Numbered from the stretch's first letter, positions 1 through 9,363 are shown. The stretch: 64,000 bases of DNA from Litorimonas taeanensis (GCF_003634015.1 NZ_RBII01000002.1:771597-835596); one strand, 5' to 3'. Notes: generated by a model not told the origin, from the sequence alone. Program-made: numbers and translations.

Positions 1-498
1 TTTACTATTCATTCTGCTGTTCATTTGGCGCGTAAGGATGCGGGCTGTGTTATTCACGTTCATACCCCTTATGGCATGGCTGTATCTGCACAGAAAAAGG
101 GCCTCCGTCGTTACACGCAAATGTCGATGCAAGTTTATAATGACTTAGCCTATCACGACTATGAAGGCATTGCTTTGGACATTGATGAGCGGGAACGTAT
201 TGTCTCGGACCTTGGGACGAAAAGTCTGTTAATGCTAAGAAACCACGGAACACTGACCTTGGGCAAAACCTGTGGCACCGCTTTCTTGCGAATGTATTTT
301 CTTGAAAACGCCTGCAAAGCTCAAATTTTTGCACAATCTGTCGGCGGAGAAGAGCATCTCATCGAGGAGCCCATCGAAATGGGTGATAAAGTCTATCAAC
401 AGGGCGCCGCCGCCTTTGTACCCGGTATGGGAGATAACCTCGTTTGGCCGGGGCTTATGCGCAAATTAGCCAGAACAAATCCCGGTTTCGATCATTAA
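1..498 (+). CDS. Class II aldolase/adducin family protein (5' end outside the window)
   Basis: The reading frame is open from base 1, so the start lies upstream of the window. The visible part has the zinc-site features of class II aldolases (fuculose/rhamnulose-phosphate aldolase and ribulose-phosphate epimerase folds): the pair IHVHT at about bases 49-63 and a third histidine in LRNHGT near base 240. These residues bind the divalent metal that polarises the substrate carbonyl. The C-terminal part (LENACKAQIFAQS) is the usual helical end of the family. The substrate cannot be told; many members annotated this way in alphaproteobacteria are of unknown specificity. The fold is certain, the reaction is not. 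Confidence 0.85.
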   Translation, partial: FTIHSAVHLARKDAGCVIHVHTPYGMAVSAQKKGLRRYTQMSMQVYNDLAYHDYEGIALDIDERERIVSDLGTKSLLMLRNHGTLTLGKTCGTAFLRMYFLENACKAQIFAQSVGGEEHLIEEPIEMGDKVYQQGAAAFVPGMGDNLVWPGLMRKLARTNPGFDH

Positions 499-552
499 TA
501 CTCTGGTCTTTATTCCCATGCTAGTTTCTGACGAGCATGAGGGATAAGGCTT

Positions 553-1461
553 ATGATAAGTGAAATTTGTGTTTTGGTCTTAAGCGGCGCGGTTTTCGTG
601 CAGCCAACAGAATGCAGGGCAGACCCTCAATCTATTGAGGCCCGCCGTTATATTTTACTAGATGCTAAAAAGCCTAAGCCAAAGCCAGTCTATATAAAGC
701 CTAAACTGGACCACTCTAAGCCTTCGCCAAAATCCATGAACATGGTGACAATACCGCCGGGCCAATTTCTTATGGGTAGTCCCCAAACAGAGAAGCGGCG
801 CGACGCAAATGAAGGGCCGCAACGGGCTGTCACAATCAGTACGCCTTTTGAAATTGGGCGCTATGAAGTGACTTTTAATGATTGGAACAAATGCGTCAAA
901 GGCGGGGGTTGTAGAGGATATGTACCAAAAGATGGAGGTTGGGGTAGGGGTACTCGGCCTGTCATTAATATCAGTTGGAATGACGCTAATCATTATATTC
1001 GCTGGTTGAATAAAAAAACAGGATTACGGTATCGCCTGCCAACAGAGGCAGAATGGGAATATGTCGCCAGAGGTGGGTTGAACGCGCCATTTTCAACAGG
1101 AAATACGCTGTCTTCTGACCAAGCAAACTTCAACGGTGAGTTCCCATATGGCGCCGCGCCCAAAGGTGTATATCGACGAAAAACTGTGCCTGTCGGTAGC
1201 TTTGAAGCCAATAAATATGGTGTTCATGATATTCATGGAAATGTTTATGAATGGGTCGAAGATTGTTGGACGGCCAATTATTCGAATGCGCCGCGTGATG
1301 GACGAGCGCGCAAAGATGGCGATTGTAAGTTCCGTATTATGCGCGGCGGGTCATGGGTAACACATGGCTATCAGGCCCGCGCCGCAAAACGCCTGCGATA
1401 TACGACGGATTACCGCTATGACGATTATGGCTTTCGAATTGCCAGAACGTTAGCAAAATAA
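553..1461 (+). CDS. Secreted formylglycine-generating-enzyme-fold (SUMF1 domain) protein
   Basis: A protein of 302 residues with a hydrophobic N-terminus ending near TECRA, likely a signal peptide, then a Pro/Lys-rich linker to about residue 60. From MVTIPPGQFLMGS to the end it shows the FGE-sulfatase (SUMF1) pattern: EIGRYEVTFNDW, RLPTEAEWEYVARGG, GVHDIHGNVYEWVEDCW, RGGSW and YGFRIAR. The paired cysteines that true FGE uses near its C-terminal RGGS segment are absent: the text after RGGSW reads VTHGYQARAAKRL. It is therefore probably a ligand-binding or structural relative, not a sulfatase-activating oxidase. An AAGG-type ribosome site precedes the ATG. It converges on the AbgT gene across a terminator. 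Confidence 0.85.
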   Translation: MISEICVLVLSGAVFVQPTECRADPQSIEARRYILLDAKKPKPKPVYIKPKLDHSKPSPKSMNMVTIPPGQFLMGSPQTEKRRDANEGPQRAVTISTPFEIGRYEVTFNDWNKCVKGGGCRGYVPKDGGWGRGTRPVINISWNDANHYIRWLNKKTGLRYRLPTEAEWEYVARGGLNAPFSTGNTLSSDQANFNGEFPYGAAPKGVYRRKTVPVGSFEANKYGVHDIHGNVYEWVEDCWTANYSNAPRDGRARKDGDCKFRIMRGGSWVTHGYQARAAKRLRYTTDYRYDDYGFRIARTLAK

Positions 1462-1496
1462 AACTTCTTGCTTGAAAATACCTATCTATAGATAGC

Positions 1497-1532
1497 AAAA
1501 AAGAAGCTAGTGGGGGGAACTAGCTTCTTTGT
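1497..1532. terminator. Bidirectional terminator between convergent genes
   Basis: An 11-base inverted repeat, AAGAAGCTAGT at 1501-1511 and ACTAGCTTCTT at 1519-1529, with a 7-base G-rich loop. It has A-rich sequence on one side and T-rich on the other. It lies between the convergent FGE-fold and AbgT genes. Confidence 0.75.
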
Positions 1533-1657
1533 AATGCAAAAGTAAAAGGGAAGAATTTTGCATGCCTCTAAGAGACATGTAACTCATATCCTATTATTTT
1601 TATCCGTCTATTAACGGTTTCGTGAGGGCCCCGTGAGACGCCCTCGCATGACGCCTC

Positions 1658-3265
1658 TTACCCAGGTAGTGAATAAGAGATAGGCGCGCCAGGCCCTAGA
1701 TCCAAGCCAAAGGCAATCCATACAACCATTAATATGACTCCTGTAATTAAGAGCCACACTGAATACGGGATCATCATGGCCGTGAGGCTGCCCAGACCAA
1801 AGTCTTTTTGCCAGCGGCGCGCAAAGACAAGGATAAGCGGGAAATATACCATGAGCGGGGTGATGATGTTTGTGGCCCCATCCCCAACGCGATAAGCCGC
1901 TGTCGCGCCTTCTGGACTAATGCCCAAAAGCATAAGCATCGGCACGAGAACAGGCGCGAGAAGAGCCCATTTTGCACTGGCAGAACCAACAAACAAGTTA
2001 AGAAGACCTGTGAACAACACGATCAGCCCAAGCGCAATAGGCAACGGCAATCCACTTGATCTAATTCCATCAGCGCCATGTACGGCGGTAATTAATCCCA
2101 AATTTGACCAATTAAACATCGCAACAAAATGCGCCGCTGCAAAAGCAAGAACAAGGTAATAGCCCATATCTTTCATGGCTTCTGCCATCATATCGACGAG
2201 GTCTCTGTGGTTTTTAATCGAGCCTGCGGCGCTGCCATAGGCCCACCCTGCGGCAAGAAATAAAACCATAAAGCCTGCGACAAGGGACCGGAAAAAAGGT
2301 GTGGCCGTGACATACCAATCTTGGCCTTCCGTGCCGGGGCCATCATTTAACAATGGTGTTCCGGGACCAAATGTCATGGCAGCCCAAAGCGCGCAAACGG
2401 CCAAAATGGCTAAACCTGCACGGCGTAAGCCTTTGCTTTGTTCTTTGGTGAGCGGTTTATCCTCACCGCCATATTCCAAGGCCTGTCTTTCGTCTGGAAC
2501 CCATTTGCCAAGGCGCGGCTCGATAATTTTATCGGTCACAAACCAAATAACAGGCAGATAAATAAACATAAGCGCGGCAATAAAGTACCAGTTACCCGCG
2601 ATATTCATTGTCCAGCTTGGGTCAATGCCTGCGCCGTCTACGGCGGCTTCGGTGATGCCGAACAGGAGGGCGTCTAATTGCCCTGGAGAAACATTGGCAG
2701 AGAAGCCCCCTGATACACCTGCGAAAGCTGCCGCAATACCAGCCATAGGATGGCGCCCTACAGTTGCAAATAAAATCGCGGCGAGCGGTATCATGACAAC
2801 ATAACCCGCATCCGCCGCGTGATTAGAGAGCATAGCCACCAAAGCCACAACAGGCGTCAAAAGAAATTTCGGTGCGCCGCGTACAGCTTGGCGAATGCCG
2901 CTGGCGAAGAGGCCAGAGCGTTCGGCAACCCCTGCCCCCAACATCACAACGAGGACATAGCCAAGCGGATGGAAGTGAGTGAAAGTCTTTGGCATTTCGA
3001 CCCAGAGCCGTTGAATGTTCTCTGCCGAAATAAGGCTGGCCGATTTAATAATAACAGGGCTACCGTCAGCATTTACTTTTACGGGGTGCTCTGCCGTTAG
3101 GCCAAATAATTGGGCCAAGACAGAAATGAGGACCAAAAAGAGAATGAGATAAAAGAAAATAAAGACAGGGTCAGGCAGACGATTACCTGTGCGCTCTACC
3201 CAAGATAAAAACCCCTTAGATTTTTGCGATTCATTTGGCACTGGGCCGCTCTGACTATCCGACAT
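1658..3265 (-). CDS. AbgT-family transporter
   Basis: A 535-residue polytopic inner-membrane protein with the AbgT look: N-terminal VERTGNRLPDPVFIFFYL, a periplasmic loop with GSPVIIKSASLIS, the segment LSNHAADAGYVVMIPLAA and a C-terminal FVGSASAKWALLAPVLVPM with GDGATNIITPLMVYFPL. The family includes E. coli AbgT (p-aminobenzoyl-glutamate uptake) and MtrF-type drug/antimetabolite exporters, so direction and substrate stay open. Full length. It stands alone, with about 100 bases to the next gene on the same strand. Confidence 0.9.
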   Translation of the reverse strand: MSDSQSGPVPNESQKSKGFLSWVERTGNRLPDPVFIFFYLILFLVLISVLAQLFGLTAEHPVKVNADGSPVIIKSASLISAENIQRLWVEMPKTFTHFHPLGYVLVVMLGAGVAERSGLFASGIRQAVRGAPKFLLTPVVALVAMLSNHAADAGYVVMIPLAAILFATVGRHPMAGIAAAFAGVSGGFSANVSPGQLDALLFGITEAAVDGAGIDPSWTMNIAGNWYFIAALMFIYLPVIWFVTDKIIEPRLGKWVPDERQALEYGGEDKPLTKEQSKGLRRAGLAILAVCALWAAMTFGPGTPLLNDGPGTEGQDWYVTATPFFRSLVAGFMVLFLAAGWAYGSAAGSIKNHRDLVDMMAEAMKDMGYYLVLAFAAAHFVAMFNWSNLGLITAVHGADGIRSSGLPLPIALGLIVLFTGLLNLFVGSASAKWALLAPVLVPMLMLLGISPEGATAAYRVGDGATNIITPLMVYFPLILVFARRWQKDFGLGSLTAMMIPYSVWLLITGVILMVVWIAFGLDLGPGAPISYSLPG

Positions 3266-3372
3266 TCATGTCCCCTAAATAATTTTAGGGAATGATAAAT
3301 AGTTATCGTTAGAAAGCAATCCTGTTATCAGCTTGTGGCTCCCAAGATGGCATAATGACCTGATAACCCCAT

Positions 3373-4443
3373 CTATAAACGGGCCTTCACACGTGATAGC
3401 GTTTCAGGGCTAAGGCGTCCTTCAAGTCCAGTTCGCAGGGTTTCTCGGTCTTTATCATATAGGTCACTGCCTTGAATGGTTTCGGCGGATTTTATAGATT
3501 TAAGGACCCAGAAATAAGCCTCTTCAAAATTTTGCGTGACGCCTTCGCCTTTGGCCAATGTGAAGGCATAGAGGAATTGGCCTTCACTGTCGCCTTTTTG
3601 CGCGGACTTCTGAAACCAGGCCGCCGCTTCTTTTTGAGAGGGCTTGCTGGCGACGCCTTGATAAACCAGTAGGCCATAATCTGCCATCGCGGCTGGGTGC
3701 CCGCCTTCTGCGGCCATGCGTAGCCAATTTACAGATTTTTGCTCATTGGGGCGAATGTCATAATTTTCAGCATACATGACGCCGGCTATATAGGCGGCCT
3801 CTATATCGCCCGCATTGGCTGCTTGCTCATAGGCGGCAAGAGCGGCTTCGGGGTCTGTCTCAAACAGGCTATCGCCCAACGCTTTGGCGCCTTTGCTGTC
3901 GAAGCTCTGCGCCGCCTTCCTTAACCAAAACTCAGACTCGGCCTTGTTGACTTGTGTGCCTTGCCCAGTGCGGTACATATCCGCAAGTGCCCGCATCGCA
4001 TCTGTGCGCCCTGATTCAGCGGCCCTTAAAAGATAAGAAAGAGAGTCTTTATGGGACAGGCCTGCTTGTTGCAAAAGCCCCATTTCGCCTAAAGCGACAA
4101 GGGCGTCAGGATGGCCTTTTAAAGCGCCTTGTTCGAACCATTTTCGGGCTTCAGTCAGATTGACACTGCCTGCTTCGCCTTTACGTAAAATATGCCCCGC
4201 CAATACGGCGGCGTCGGAATTCCCAGCTCGAGCAGAAGTCTTTGCTAGGCTGAGGGCTTGAAGGGGTTTGCCGTCCTGATAGGCGTTAAGCGCGGCTTCA
4301 AAATTAGCGGCGGTTTCTGCGGCGTTAATGGCAGGGGCGGCAAAACTTGTTACCGCGTTAAAGGGGGCTATGAGCGCGAATGCTCCAAACAGAGTGCAGA
4401 GAGCTGCGACACGGCTGCGGCGGGGCCCTGTTTGTGTTTCCAC
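3373..4443 (-). CDS. Secreted Sel1-repeat (tetratricopeptide-like) protein
   Basis: About 356 residues of tandem Sel1-like repeats, seen as recurring A-x-x-G-x-x-x-A-x-x-x-[LY]-G units such as GHPDALVALGEMG, GRTDAMRALADMY, GDIEAAYIAGVMY and GDSEGQFLYAF. They follow an Arg-rich n-region and a hydrophobic segment ending in VTSFA. This reads as a signal peptide, so the repeats should act in the periplasm as a protein-binding scaffold. The frame is open further upstream, but those codons are the reverse-frame copy of the ThiE-like gene. I prefer the GTG at 4443 (AGGGG just upstream), which gives METQTGPRRSR before the hydrophobic core. The gene then overlaps the 3' end of its upstream neighbour by about 76 bases in another frame, suggesting translational coupling. 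No precise role can be given. Confidence 0.8.
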   Translation of the reverse strand: METQTGPRRSRVAALCTLFGAFALIAPFNAVTSFAAPAINAAETAANFEAALNAYQDGKPLQALSLAKTSARAGNSDAAVLAGHILRKGEAGSVNLTEARKWFEQGALKGHPDALVALGEMGLLQQAGLSHKDSLSYLLRAAESGRTDAMRALADMYRTGQGTQVNKAESEFWLRKAAQSFDSKGAKALGDSLFETDPEAALAAYEQAANAGDIEAAYIAGVMYAENYDIRPNEQKSVNWLRMAAEGGHPAAMADYGLLVYQGVASKPSQKEAAAWFQKSAQKGDSEGQFLYAFTLAKGEGVTQNFEEAYFWVLKSIKSAETIQGSDLYDKDRETLRTGLEGRLSPETLSRVKARL

Positions 4444-5024
4444 ACCCCTGCGCTCACAGCGATGAAGTCCGCGCCAGCTTTGATCACTTGTGCCGCATTC
4501 TCGACCGTGATGCCGCCAATTGCGACGCTGGGTATCTCGACTGCTTCGTGCCACCATTCTAAAATCTCCAATTCGGCGCGGGCCTTGGGTGTTTTTGTCT
4601 GCGTTTCAAAAAACGCCCCAAACGCCACATAATCTGCCCCAGCGCCAGCGGCCTCAAAAGCAAGGCCTTTCGAATTATGACAGGTTACACCAATAATGGC
4701 ATCCCCGCCTAACAGCTCTCGGGATGAAAAATAGTCCATGTCATCTTGGCCGATATGAACGCCATCCGCATTTATTTCAGCCACGAGGTCAGGGCGATCA
4801 TTCATTAAAACCATGACGCCATATTGGTGACAAAGAGGCGTAATAGCCTTTCCAGCCTGAATGAGGTCTGAATCAGAGAGGCCCTTTAACCGTATTTGCA
4901 AACAGGCGACGGGCGCGGCCGCTAAGGCGGCCTCTAGGCTCTGTAAAAAAGCCGCCATGTCTGTAATCACAGGTGGAGTAAGCAGGTAAAGTTGACATGG
5001 GGCAATTGGGGATGGAGTGCTCAT
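4368..5024 (-). CDS. thiE: Thiamine-phosphate synthase (ThiE/TenI family)
   Basis: A TIM-barrel protein of 218 residues. The family motifs are in order: LQIRLKG, MNDRPDLVAEINADGVHIGQDD, IGVTCHNS, ADYVAFGAFFETQTKTP (the phosphate/pyrophosphate loop usually written GPxFxTxTK), VAIGGITVENA and GADFIAVSAGVW. ThiE joins the thiazole and pyrimidine phosphates to make thiamine phosphate in the cytosol. The GAFFETQTK form instead of GPIFPTxTK leaves room for a TenI-type relative. No other thiamine genes are adjacent and I see no TPP riboswitch in the 190-base upstream gap. Confidence 0.8.
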   Translation of the reverse strand: MSTPSPIAPCQLYLLTPPVITDMAAFLQSLEAALAAAPVACLQIRLKGLSDSDLIQAGKAITPLCHQYGVMVLMNDRPDLVAEINADGVHIGQDDMDYFSSRELLGGDAIIGVTCHNSKGLAFEAAGAGADYVAFGAFFETQTKTPKARAELEILEWWHEAVEIPSVAIGGITVENAAQVIKAGADFIAVSAGVWKHKQGPAAAVSQLSALCLEHSRS

Positions 5025-5214
5025 AGCGGTCTTTTGCGGCCATTGCCGGATGGCGTCCAGCGCTTTCGCTCAGCGGGTAGAAAAAATATACATTTAGCGG
5101 AGAAAATATAGATTTTATCTCTGCACATCTCGGCCCTTGATAGGGTTGCGAATAGCGCTTATCGGGATGACTGCAAAGTGACTGATTGACGCTAAAGCTT
5201 TCTAGGATAATAGC

Positions 5215-6063
5215 ATGAGTAATTTACACGAAGACTTTCAGGATTTGTCTGGCCTCGGTGATATTGCTGAGGATTACGACGCTATTTTATGTGATATATG
5301 GGGTGTTGTGCATAATGGGAAGACGCCCAATATGGCGGCGTGTGAAGCCTTGGAACGGTTCAGGGAAGAGCGTGGACCTGTTGTTATGATTTCTAACTCG
5401 CCTCAGCCAAGCGTAGCAATTCCTCATAGCTTTGCCCGCATCGGTGTGCCCGGTGGTTTTTGGGACGCTATCGTTACATCAGGTGATGCGACAATCGATG
5501 AATTAGCGCGGCGCGCCCCCGGGCCCGCCTTTAAGCTTGGCCCCGAACGTGATGATGCGCTTTATGATGGGCTAGAGCTGAATTTTTCAGATTTAGATGA
5601 GGCTGAGTTTATATCTTGCACGGGTCCCTTTGATGATGATGAAACGCCAGATGATTACCGCGAACTTCTTGGCCATGCGATAAAACGCGACCTAGAGTTC
5701 ATCTGTGTCAATCCCGATGTAAAAGTGCGTATCGGTGACAAAGTTGTCTATTGCGGCGGGGCTTTGGCACAGCTCTATGAGAAAATGGGCGGACGGGTTG
5801 TTTATTCAGGTAAGCCGCATGACCCAATATATCGGTTGTCGCGCGCGTGGCTCGAGGAAGTCTTAGGGACATTACCAGAGGTCGAACGCGTCCTATGCAT
5901 AGGGGATAATATTTTTACAGATCTTCTGGGCGCCCAAGAGCAAGGCTATGATTGTTTGTTCATTCAAGACGGGCTGTATGGCGACACTACTGAAAAGTTT
6001 AAGGCTTTGCTTCAGAAACACAAAATTACTGCGCGCTACATGACACCGAAATTATCGTGGTAA
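5215..6063 (+). CDS. HAD-superfamily class IIA hydrolase (TIGR01459-like)
   Basis: A protein of 282 residues. The nucleophile motif DAILCDIWGVVHNG (first Asp in DIWG) is near residue 26, ISNSPQPS is the second motif (Ser/Thr), and CIGDNIFTDLLGAQEQGYD near residue 225 is the Asp-rich fourth motif, with GKPHDPIY carrying the lysine. The class IIA cap sits in between. It resembles the alphaproteobacterial TIGR01459 family of unknown substrate. It is cytosolic and likely dephosphorylates a small metabolite. It leads a plus-strand run with the MaoC protein and RibF, with a 61-base gap before the next gene. Confidence 0.85.
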   Translation: MSNLHEDFQDLSGLGDIAEDYDAILCDIWGVVHNGKTPNMAACEALERFREERGPVVMISNSPQPSVAIPHSFARIGVPGGFWDAIVTSGDATIDELARRAPGPAFKLGPERDDALYDGLELNFSDLDEAEFISCTGPFDDDETPDDYRELLGHAIKRDLEFICVNPDVKVRIGDKVVYCGGALAQLYEKMGGRVVYSGKPHDPIYRLSRAWLEEVLGTLPEVERVLCIGDNIFTDLLGAQEQGYDCLFIQDGLYGDTTEKFKALLQKHKITARYMTPKLSW

Positions 6064-6124
6064 TGTGTGGGCGTGAATGATATTACGCTTTCCTTGAAAG
6101 AATAAGAGACGCTAAGGGTTAAAC

Positions 6125-6559
6125 ATGACGGGTGACGTAAAATACTACCTCGAAGATATTTCAGTCGGTATGAAGGCGAGCACAACCGCCATTATCACAG
6201 AAGAGATGATAAATACATTCGCAGACATTACGGGCGATCATAACCCAATTCATGTTGATGCTGAATTTGCGGCGACGACCCAATTTGGTCAGCGGATTGC
6301 ACATGGGGCCTTGTCGGCGTCTTTCATTTCGGCGGTTCTGGGGAATGACCTTCCTGGGCCAGGGGCCTTATTTGTTGAATTAAATTTACGATTTCGAAAA
6401 CCTGCTTTTATAGGCGATGAAATCACGGCTGTAGCCGAAGTCGCAGAAATAAATGAGCGTTCAGGTCGCGTGAAAATGCGTTGCCATTGTGAAGTGAATG
6501 GTGAGAAAATTTGCCGAGGTGACGCAGGCGTCTTTGTTCAAAAACGACCAACTGAATAA
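6125..6559 (+). CDS. MaoC-like (R)-specific enoyl-CoA hydratase
   Basis: A hot-dog-fold protein of 144 residues with the hydratase signature DITGDHNPIHVDAEFA, whose Asp and His are catalytic, followed by FGQRIAHGALSASFIS. Such proteins hydrate trans-2-enoyl-CoA to (R)-3-hydroxyacyl-CoA, either to feed polyhydroxyalkanoate synthesis (PhaJ) or in fatty acid turnover. Length matches PhaJ-type stand-alone hydratases. The start ATG follows GCTAAGGGTTAAAC. No PHA synthase is in this window, so the pathway is open. Confidence 0.88.
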   Translation: MTGDVKYYLEDISVGMKASTTAIITEEMINTFADITGDHNPIHVDAEFAATTQFGQRIAHGALSASFISAVLGNDLPGPGALFVELNLRFRKPAFIGDEITAVAEVAEINERSGRVKMRCHCEVNGEKICRGDAGVFVQKRPTE

Positions 6560-6584
6560 GCCTGCGATAGCGCTGTAATACGTT

Positions 6585-7526
6585 TTGAAAACGCTGACTT
6601 CTTATTCAGGCCTTAAAGCGAGTGATAAAGGCGCCGTTCTGGCTTTGGGCAATTTTGATGGTTTGCACCGCGGTCATCAGGCCGTTATTGCAACTGCAAA
6701 ATCTATCGCCAAAGACCTAAAAGCGCCCTTGGGCATTGGTCTTTTTCGCCCACACCCCTTTCGCTTTTTTAAACCCGAGGCGCCGCCCTTTCGCCTTATG
6801 AGCCCTACTATTCGTGCAGAAATAATGGCTGAGTTGGGCGTCGAACATTTATATGAAATTCCCTTTACGGCGGAGCTGCGGGATTTAGAGGATACCGAAT
6901 TCGTCGAACAGGTTCTCCACGAAGGCCTAGGAATCCGCCATGTCGTTGTTGGAGAAGATTACGGTTTCGGCAAAAATAGGTGCGGCAATGTTGAGAGCTT
7001 GAAGCGCCTTTGCGCCGCTCGGAATATTGGCGTGACAGCCATGCCGCCTGTTGGTCTCCATCAATTATATGGAAAATATGGCAGTACAGAAATTCGCAAA
7101 GCTTTACAGTCTGGGGATGTATTCCATGCGCATCACATGTTGTCTCGTCCATGGACTGTTGATGGAACCGTTCAGAAAGGCCAACAACGCGGCCGAACCA
7201 TTAATTTCCCAACGGCCAATCTTGAGTTTGGCGATTTAGTGCGGCCAAAATTTGGCGTATATTGCGTTGATGTACAGATCGATGGAGAAACAGAGCGTCG
7301 CCCCGCCGTTGCAAATACGGGCAACCGACCGACTGTTGGCGGCGAAGATGCCCGTTTAGAAGTCCATATTCTGGATTTTGACCGAGACTTATATGGTCAA
7401 CGTATCACGGTACGCTTTCGCAGTTTCATTCGGGCGGAGAAAAAATTCGAAAGCTTCGAAGCGTTAAAAACCCAGATTGAAAAAGATGCCCAAGGCGCCA
7501 GAGCTGTTTTTGGTCTAAAGCTCTAA
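6585..7526 (+). CDS. ribF: Bifunctional riboflavin kinase/FAD synthetase
   Basis: Full-length RibF of 313 residues. The N-terminal adenylyltransferase domain has GNFDGLHRGHQAV near residue 23, GEDYGFGKNRCGN in the middle and GSTEIRKALQSGD (the usual STxIR) near 168. The C-terminal flavokinase domain has GQQRGRTINFPTANLEF and PAVANTGNRPTVGG. It converts riboflavin to FMN and FMN to FAD. The start is a TTG with no clear ribosome site; the next codons (KTLTSYSGL) fit the family N-terminus, so I keep it. It converges on rhlE with a 35-base gap. Confidence 0.93.
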   Translation: MKTLTSYSGLKASDKGAVLALGNFDGLHRGHQAVIATAKSIAKDLKAPLGIGLFRPHPFRFFKPEAPPFRLMSPTIRAEIMAELGVEHLYEIPFTAELRDLEDTEFVEQVLHEGLGIRHVVVGEDYGFGKNRCGNVESLKRLCAARNIGVTAMPPVGLHQLYGKYGSTEIRKALQSGDVFHAHHMLSRPWTVDGTVQKGQQRGRTINFPTANLEFGDLVRPKFGVYCVDVQIDGETERRPAVANTGNRPTVGGEDARLEVHILDFDRDLYGQRITVRFRSFIRAEKKFESFEALKTQIEKDAQGARAVFGLKL

Positions 7527-7561
7527 TTGCGTGCACTTATATACTGAGCGGGGAATATGGC

Positions 7562-9253
7562 TTATCCTCGCCCTCTGGGTTTATGTGTTGACGCTTTGCC
7601 TGATGTTTGTCCGCGATTGCCCTGTGCGGGTTTATGCCGTGAGCGGTTTGAAGGTTTCCCTTTGCCGCCCCCTTTAGAGGCATTTGATTTTGCTCGATTG
7701 AACCCTTTGCCTGAGTAAGACTGCGCTTTGCGAGCTTCGGCTGAGAGCTCTGGCTTTTGAGGCGTACTCTCTGAAGCGTTCTCTGATTTGGGCTTACGTG
7801 ACCTTACGCGTTCGCCCTTTTCATTCACCCGCCGGTTTTGCGGTTGTTCAGCACGATGAGATGTGCCGCCGTTATTTTCCGCGGTGTTGTTTTTGCTAGA
7901 ATGACCCTGCCTATTGTTAGGTTTTGCTGCCGTTTTTTTAGGACCGCGCTGAAAGTCGCCTTGAGATTTATTTGATCTGGAATTGCCAGCTTCTGTTTTG
8001 GAAGCGTTTGATGAGCGCGCTTTCTTTTTGGACTTCCCGCGACCTTTACGGGCATCAGGCTTTGGTTTTTCGGGCGGTGGTAAAGGCTTGCGAGATTTAA
8101 GCGTTTGAAGCTTTTCCGTCATATCTGACGGCATGTCCATTTTCGGGAGCTTTTCTTTCAGTAATTTTTCGATATCTTTAAGATAATTACTCTCACTTTT
8201 GTCGACAAAGGCGACGGCTACGCCGTTACGTTTTGCCCGAGCTGTACGTCCAATGCGGTGAACATATTGTTCGGGTACATTTGGAATTTCATAATTAAAT
8301 ACATGTGTAATGCCGGGTATATCTATCCCGCGTGCGGCAATATCAGTTGCGATAAGGACGTCTACTTTACCGGATCTGTAATCTTCTAAGGCGCGCTGTC
8401 TCTGGCCCTGGGATTTGTTTCCGTGAATGGCGACAGCCAAAATGCCGACTTGCGCGAGGCGTTTAACAATACGGTCTGCTCCGTGTTTTGTACGCGTAAA
8501 GACAAGTGACTTTTTCACCTCTTCATCCAACAGAGCCACGCTTAAAAGGCTTTGTTTGTCGGCTTGATTAACGTGATAAACACGCTGTTCCACTTTCTCT
8601 GCCGTCGTGTTCGCTGGGGTTACAGAGATGTGTACTGGATCCGTTAAGAACTGCTGAGAGAGTTTTTTAATGGCGGGCGCTAGAGTTGCCGAAAAGAAAA
8701 GCGTTTGCCGGTCTTTAGGCAGGATGGGCACAATCTTTTTAAGGGCGTGAATAAAGCCCATATCCATCATTTGATCGGCTTCATCCAATATCAAGACCTC
8801 AACCTCATTCAGGTGAATGGCCTTGCGATCTAATAAATCGATTAATCGTCCGGGTGTTGCGACGATAACATCATTTCCAAACACTAGGCGTTTGATTTGG
8901 CGGTTAATAGAAACGCCGCCATAGATACAAGACACTGAAAGATCTGTGACGTGGCGACCATAGTCACGGACTGAAACAGCAATTTGGTCGGCGAGTTCGC
9001 GTGTCGGCGCGAGAATTAGAACGCGGGCACTGCGTTTTGGGGCGTCTTTTTCAACAGTGATTATGTGGTTCAAGGTCGGCAGGGCGAAAGCTGCCGTTTT
9101 CCCTGTGCCTGTTTGCGCAATGCCCATTATGTCGCGCCCTTGTAAGGCCTCGGGTATCGCTTGGCTTTGAATTGGAGTTGGCGTTTCATGCCCTAAATCT
9201 TGCAAAGCGCGGTTTAAGGGCTCTGCTAACTGCAGAGAAGAAAAAGTAGTCAT
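7562..9253 (-). CDS. rhlE: DEAD-box ATP-dependent RNA helicase, RhlE type
   Basis: All helicase motifs are present in order: the Q motif ETPTPIQSQAIPEAL, AQTGTGKT, PTRELADQ, TPGRLIDLL, DEAD, SATLAP, VFTRTKHGAD, DIAARGIDIP and HRIGRTAR, together covering about 370 residues. The remaining 190 residues are a low-complexity basic tail rich in Lys, Arg, Ser, Asn and Gly that should bind RNA without specificity. RhlE helicases remodel rRNA and mRNA in the cytosol and often help at low temperature. The tail is longer than in E. coli RhlE, as is common in alphaproteobacteria. Confidence 0.93.
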   Translation of the reverse strand: MTTFSSLQLAEPLNRALQDLGHETPTPIQSQAIPEALQGRDIMGIAQTGTGKTAAFALPTLNHIITVEKDAPKRSARVLILAPTRELADQIAVSVRDYGRHVTDLSVSCIYGGVSINRQIKRLVFGNDVIVATPGRLIDLLDRKAIHLNEVEVLILDEADQMMDMGFIHALKKIVPILPKDRQTLFFSATLAPAIKKLSQQFLTDPVHISVTPANTTAEKVEQRVYHVNQADKQSLLSVALLDEEVKKSLVFTRTKHGADRIVKRLAQVGILAVAIHGNKSQGQRQRALEDYRSGKVDVLIATDIAARGIDIPGITHVFNYEIPNVPEQYVHRIGRTARAKRNGVAVAFVDKSESNYLKDIEKLLKEKLPKMDMPSDMTEKLQTLKSRKPLPPPEKPKPDARKGRGKSKKKARSSNASKTEAGNSRSNKSQGDFQRGPKKTAAKPNNRQGHSSKNNTAENNGGTSHRAEQPQNRRVNEKGERVRSRKPKSENASESTPQKPELSAEARKAQSYSGKGFNRAKSNASKGGGKGKPSNRSRHKPAQGNRGQTSGKASTHKPRGRG

Positions 9254-9363
9254 ATTGGTCCGAATGGGGAAACGACCCGCTACGGCCTATGAAAGGAGCG
9301 CGCACTAAGCCCAGACTGCCTGCAAGTCAATTCTCTTCGGCAGACGGGCTCTAGGACGTGTGA

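Noticed and set aside
5025-5214. TPP riboswitch before thiE
   Set aside because: No conserved CTGAGA plus AGGGA-type core on the minus strand. A CTGAGCG run alone is not enough.
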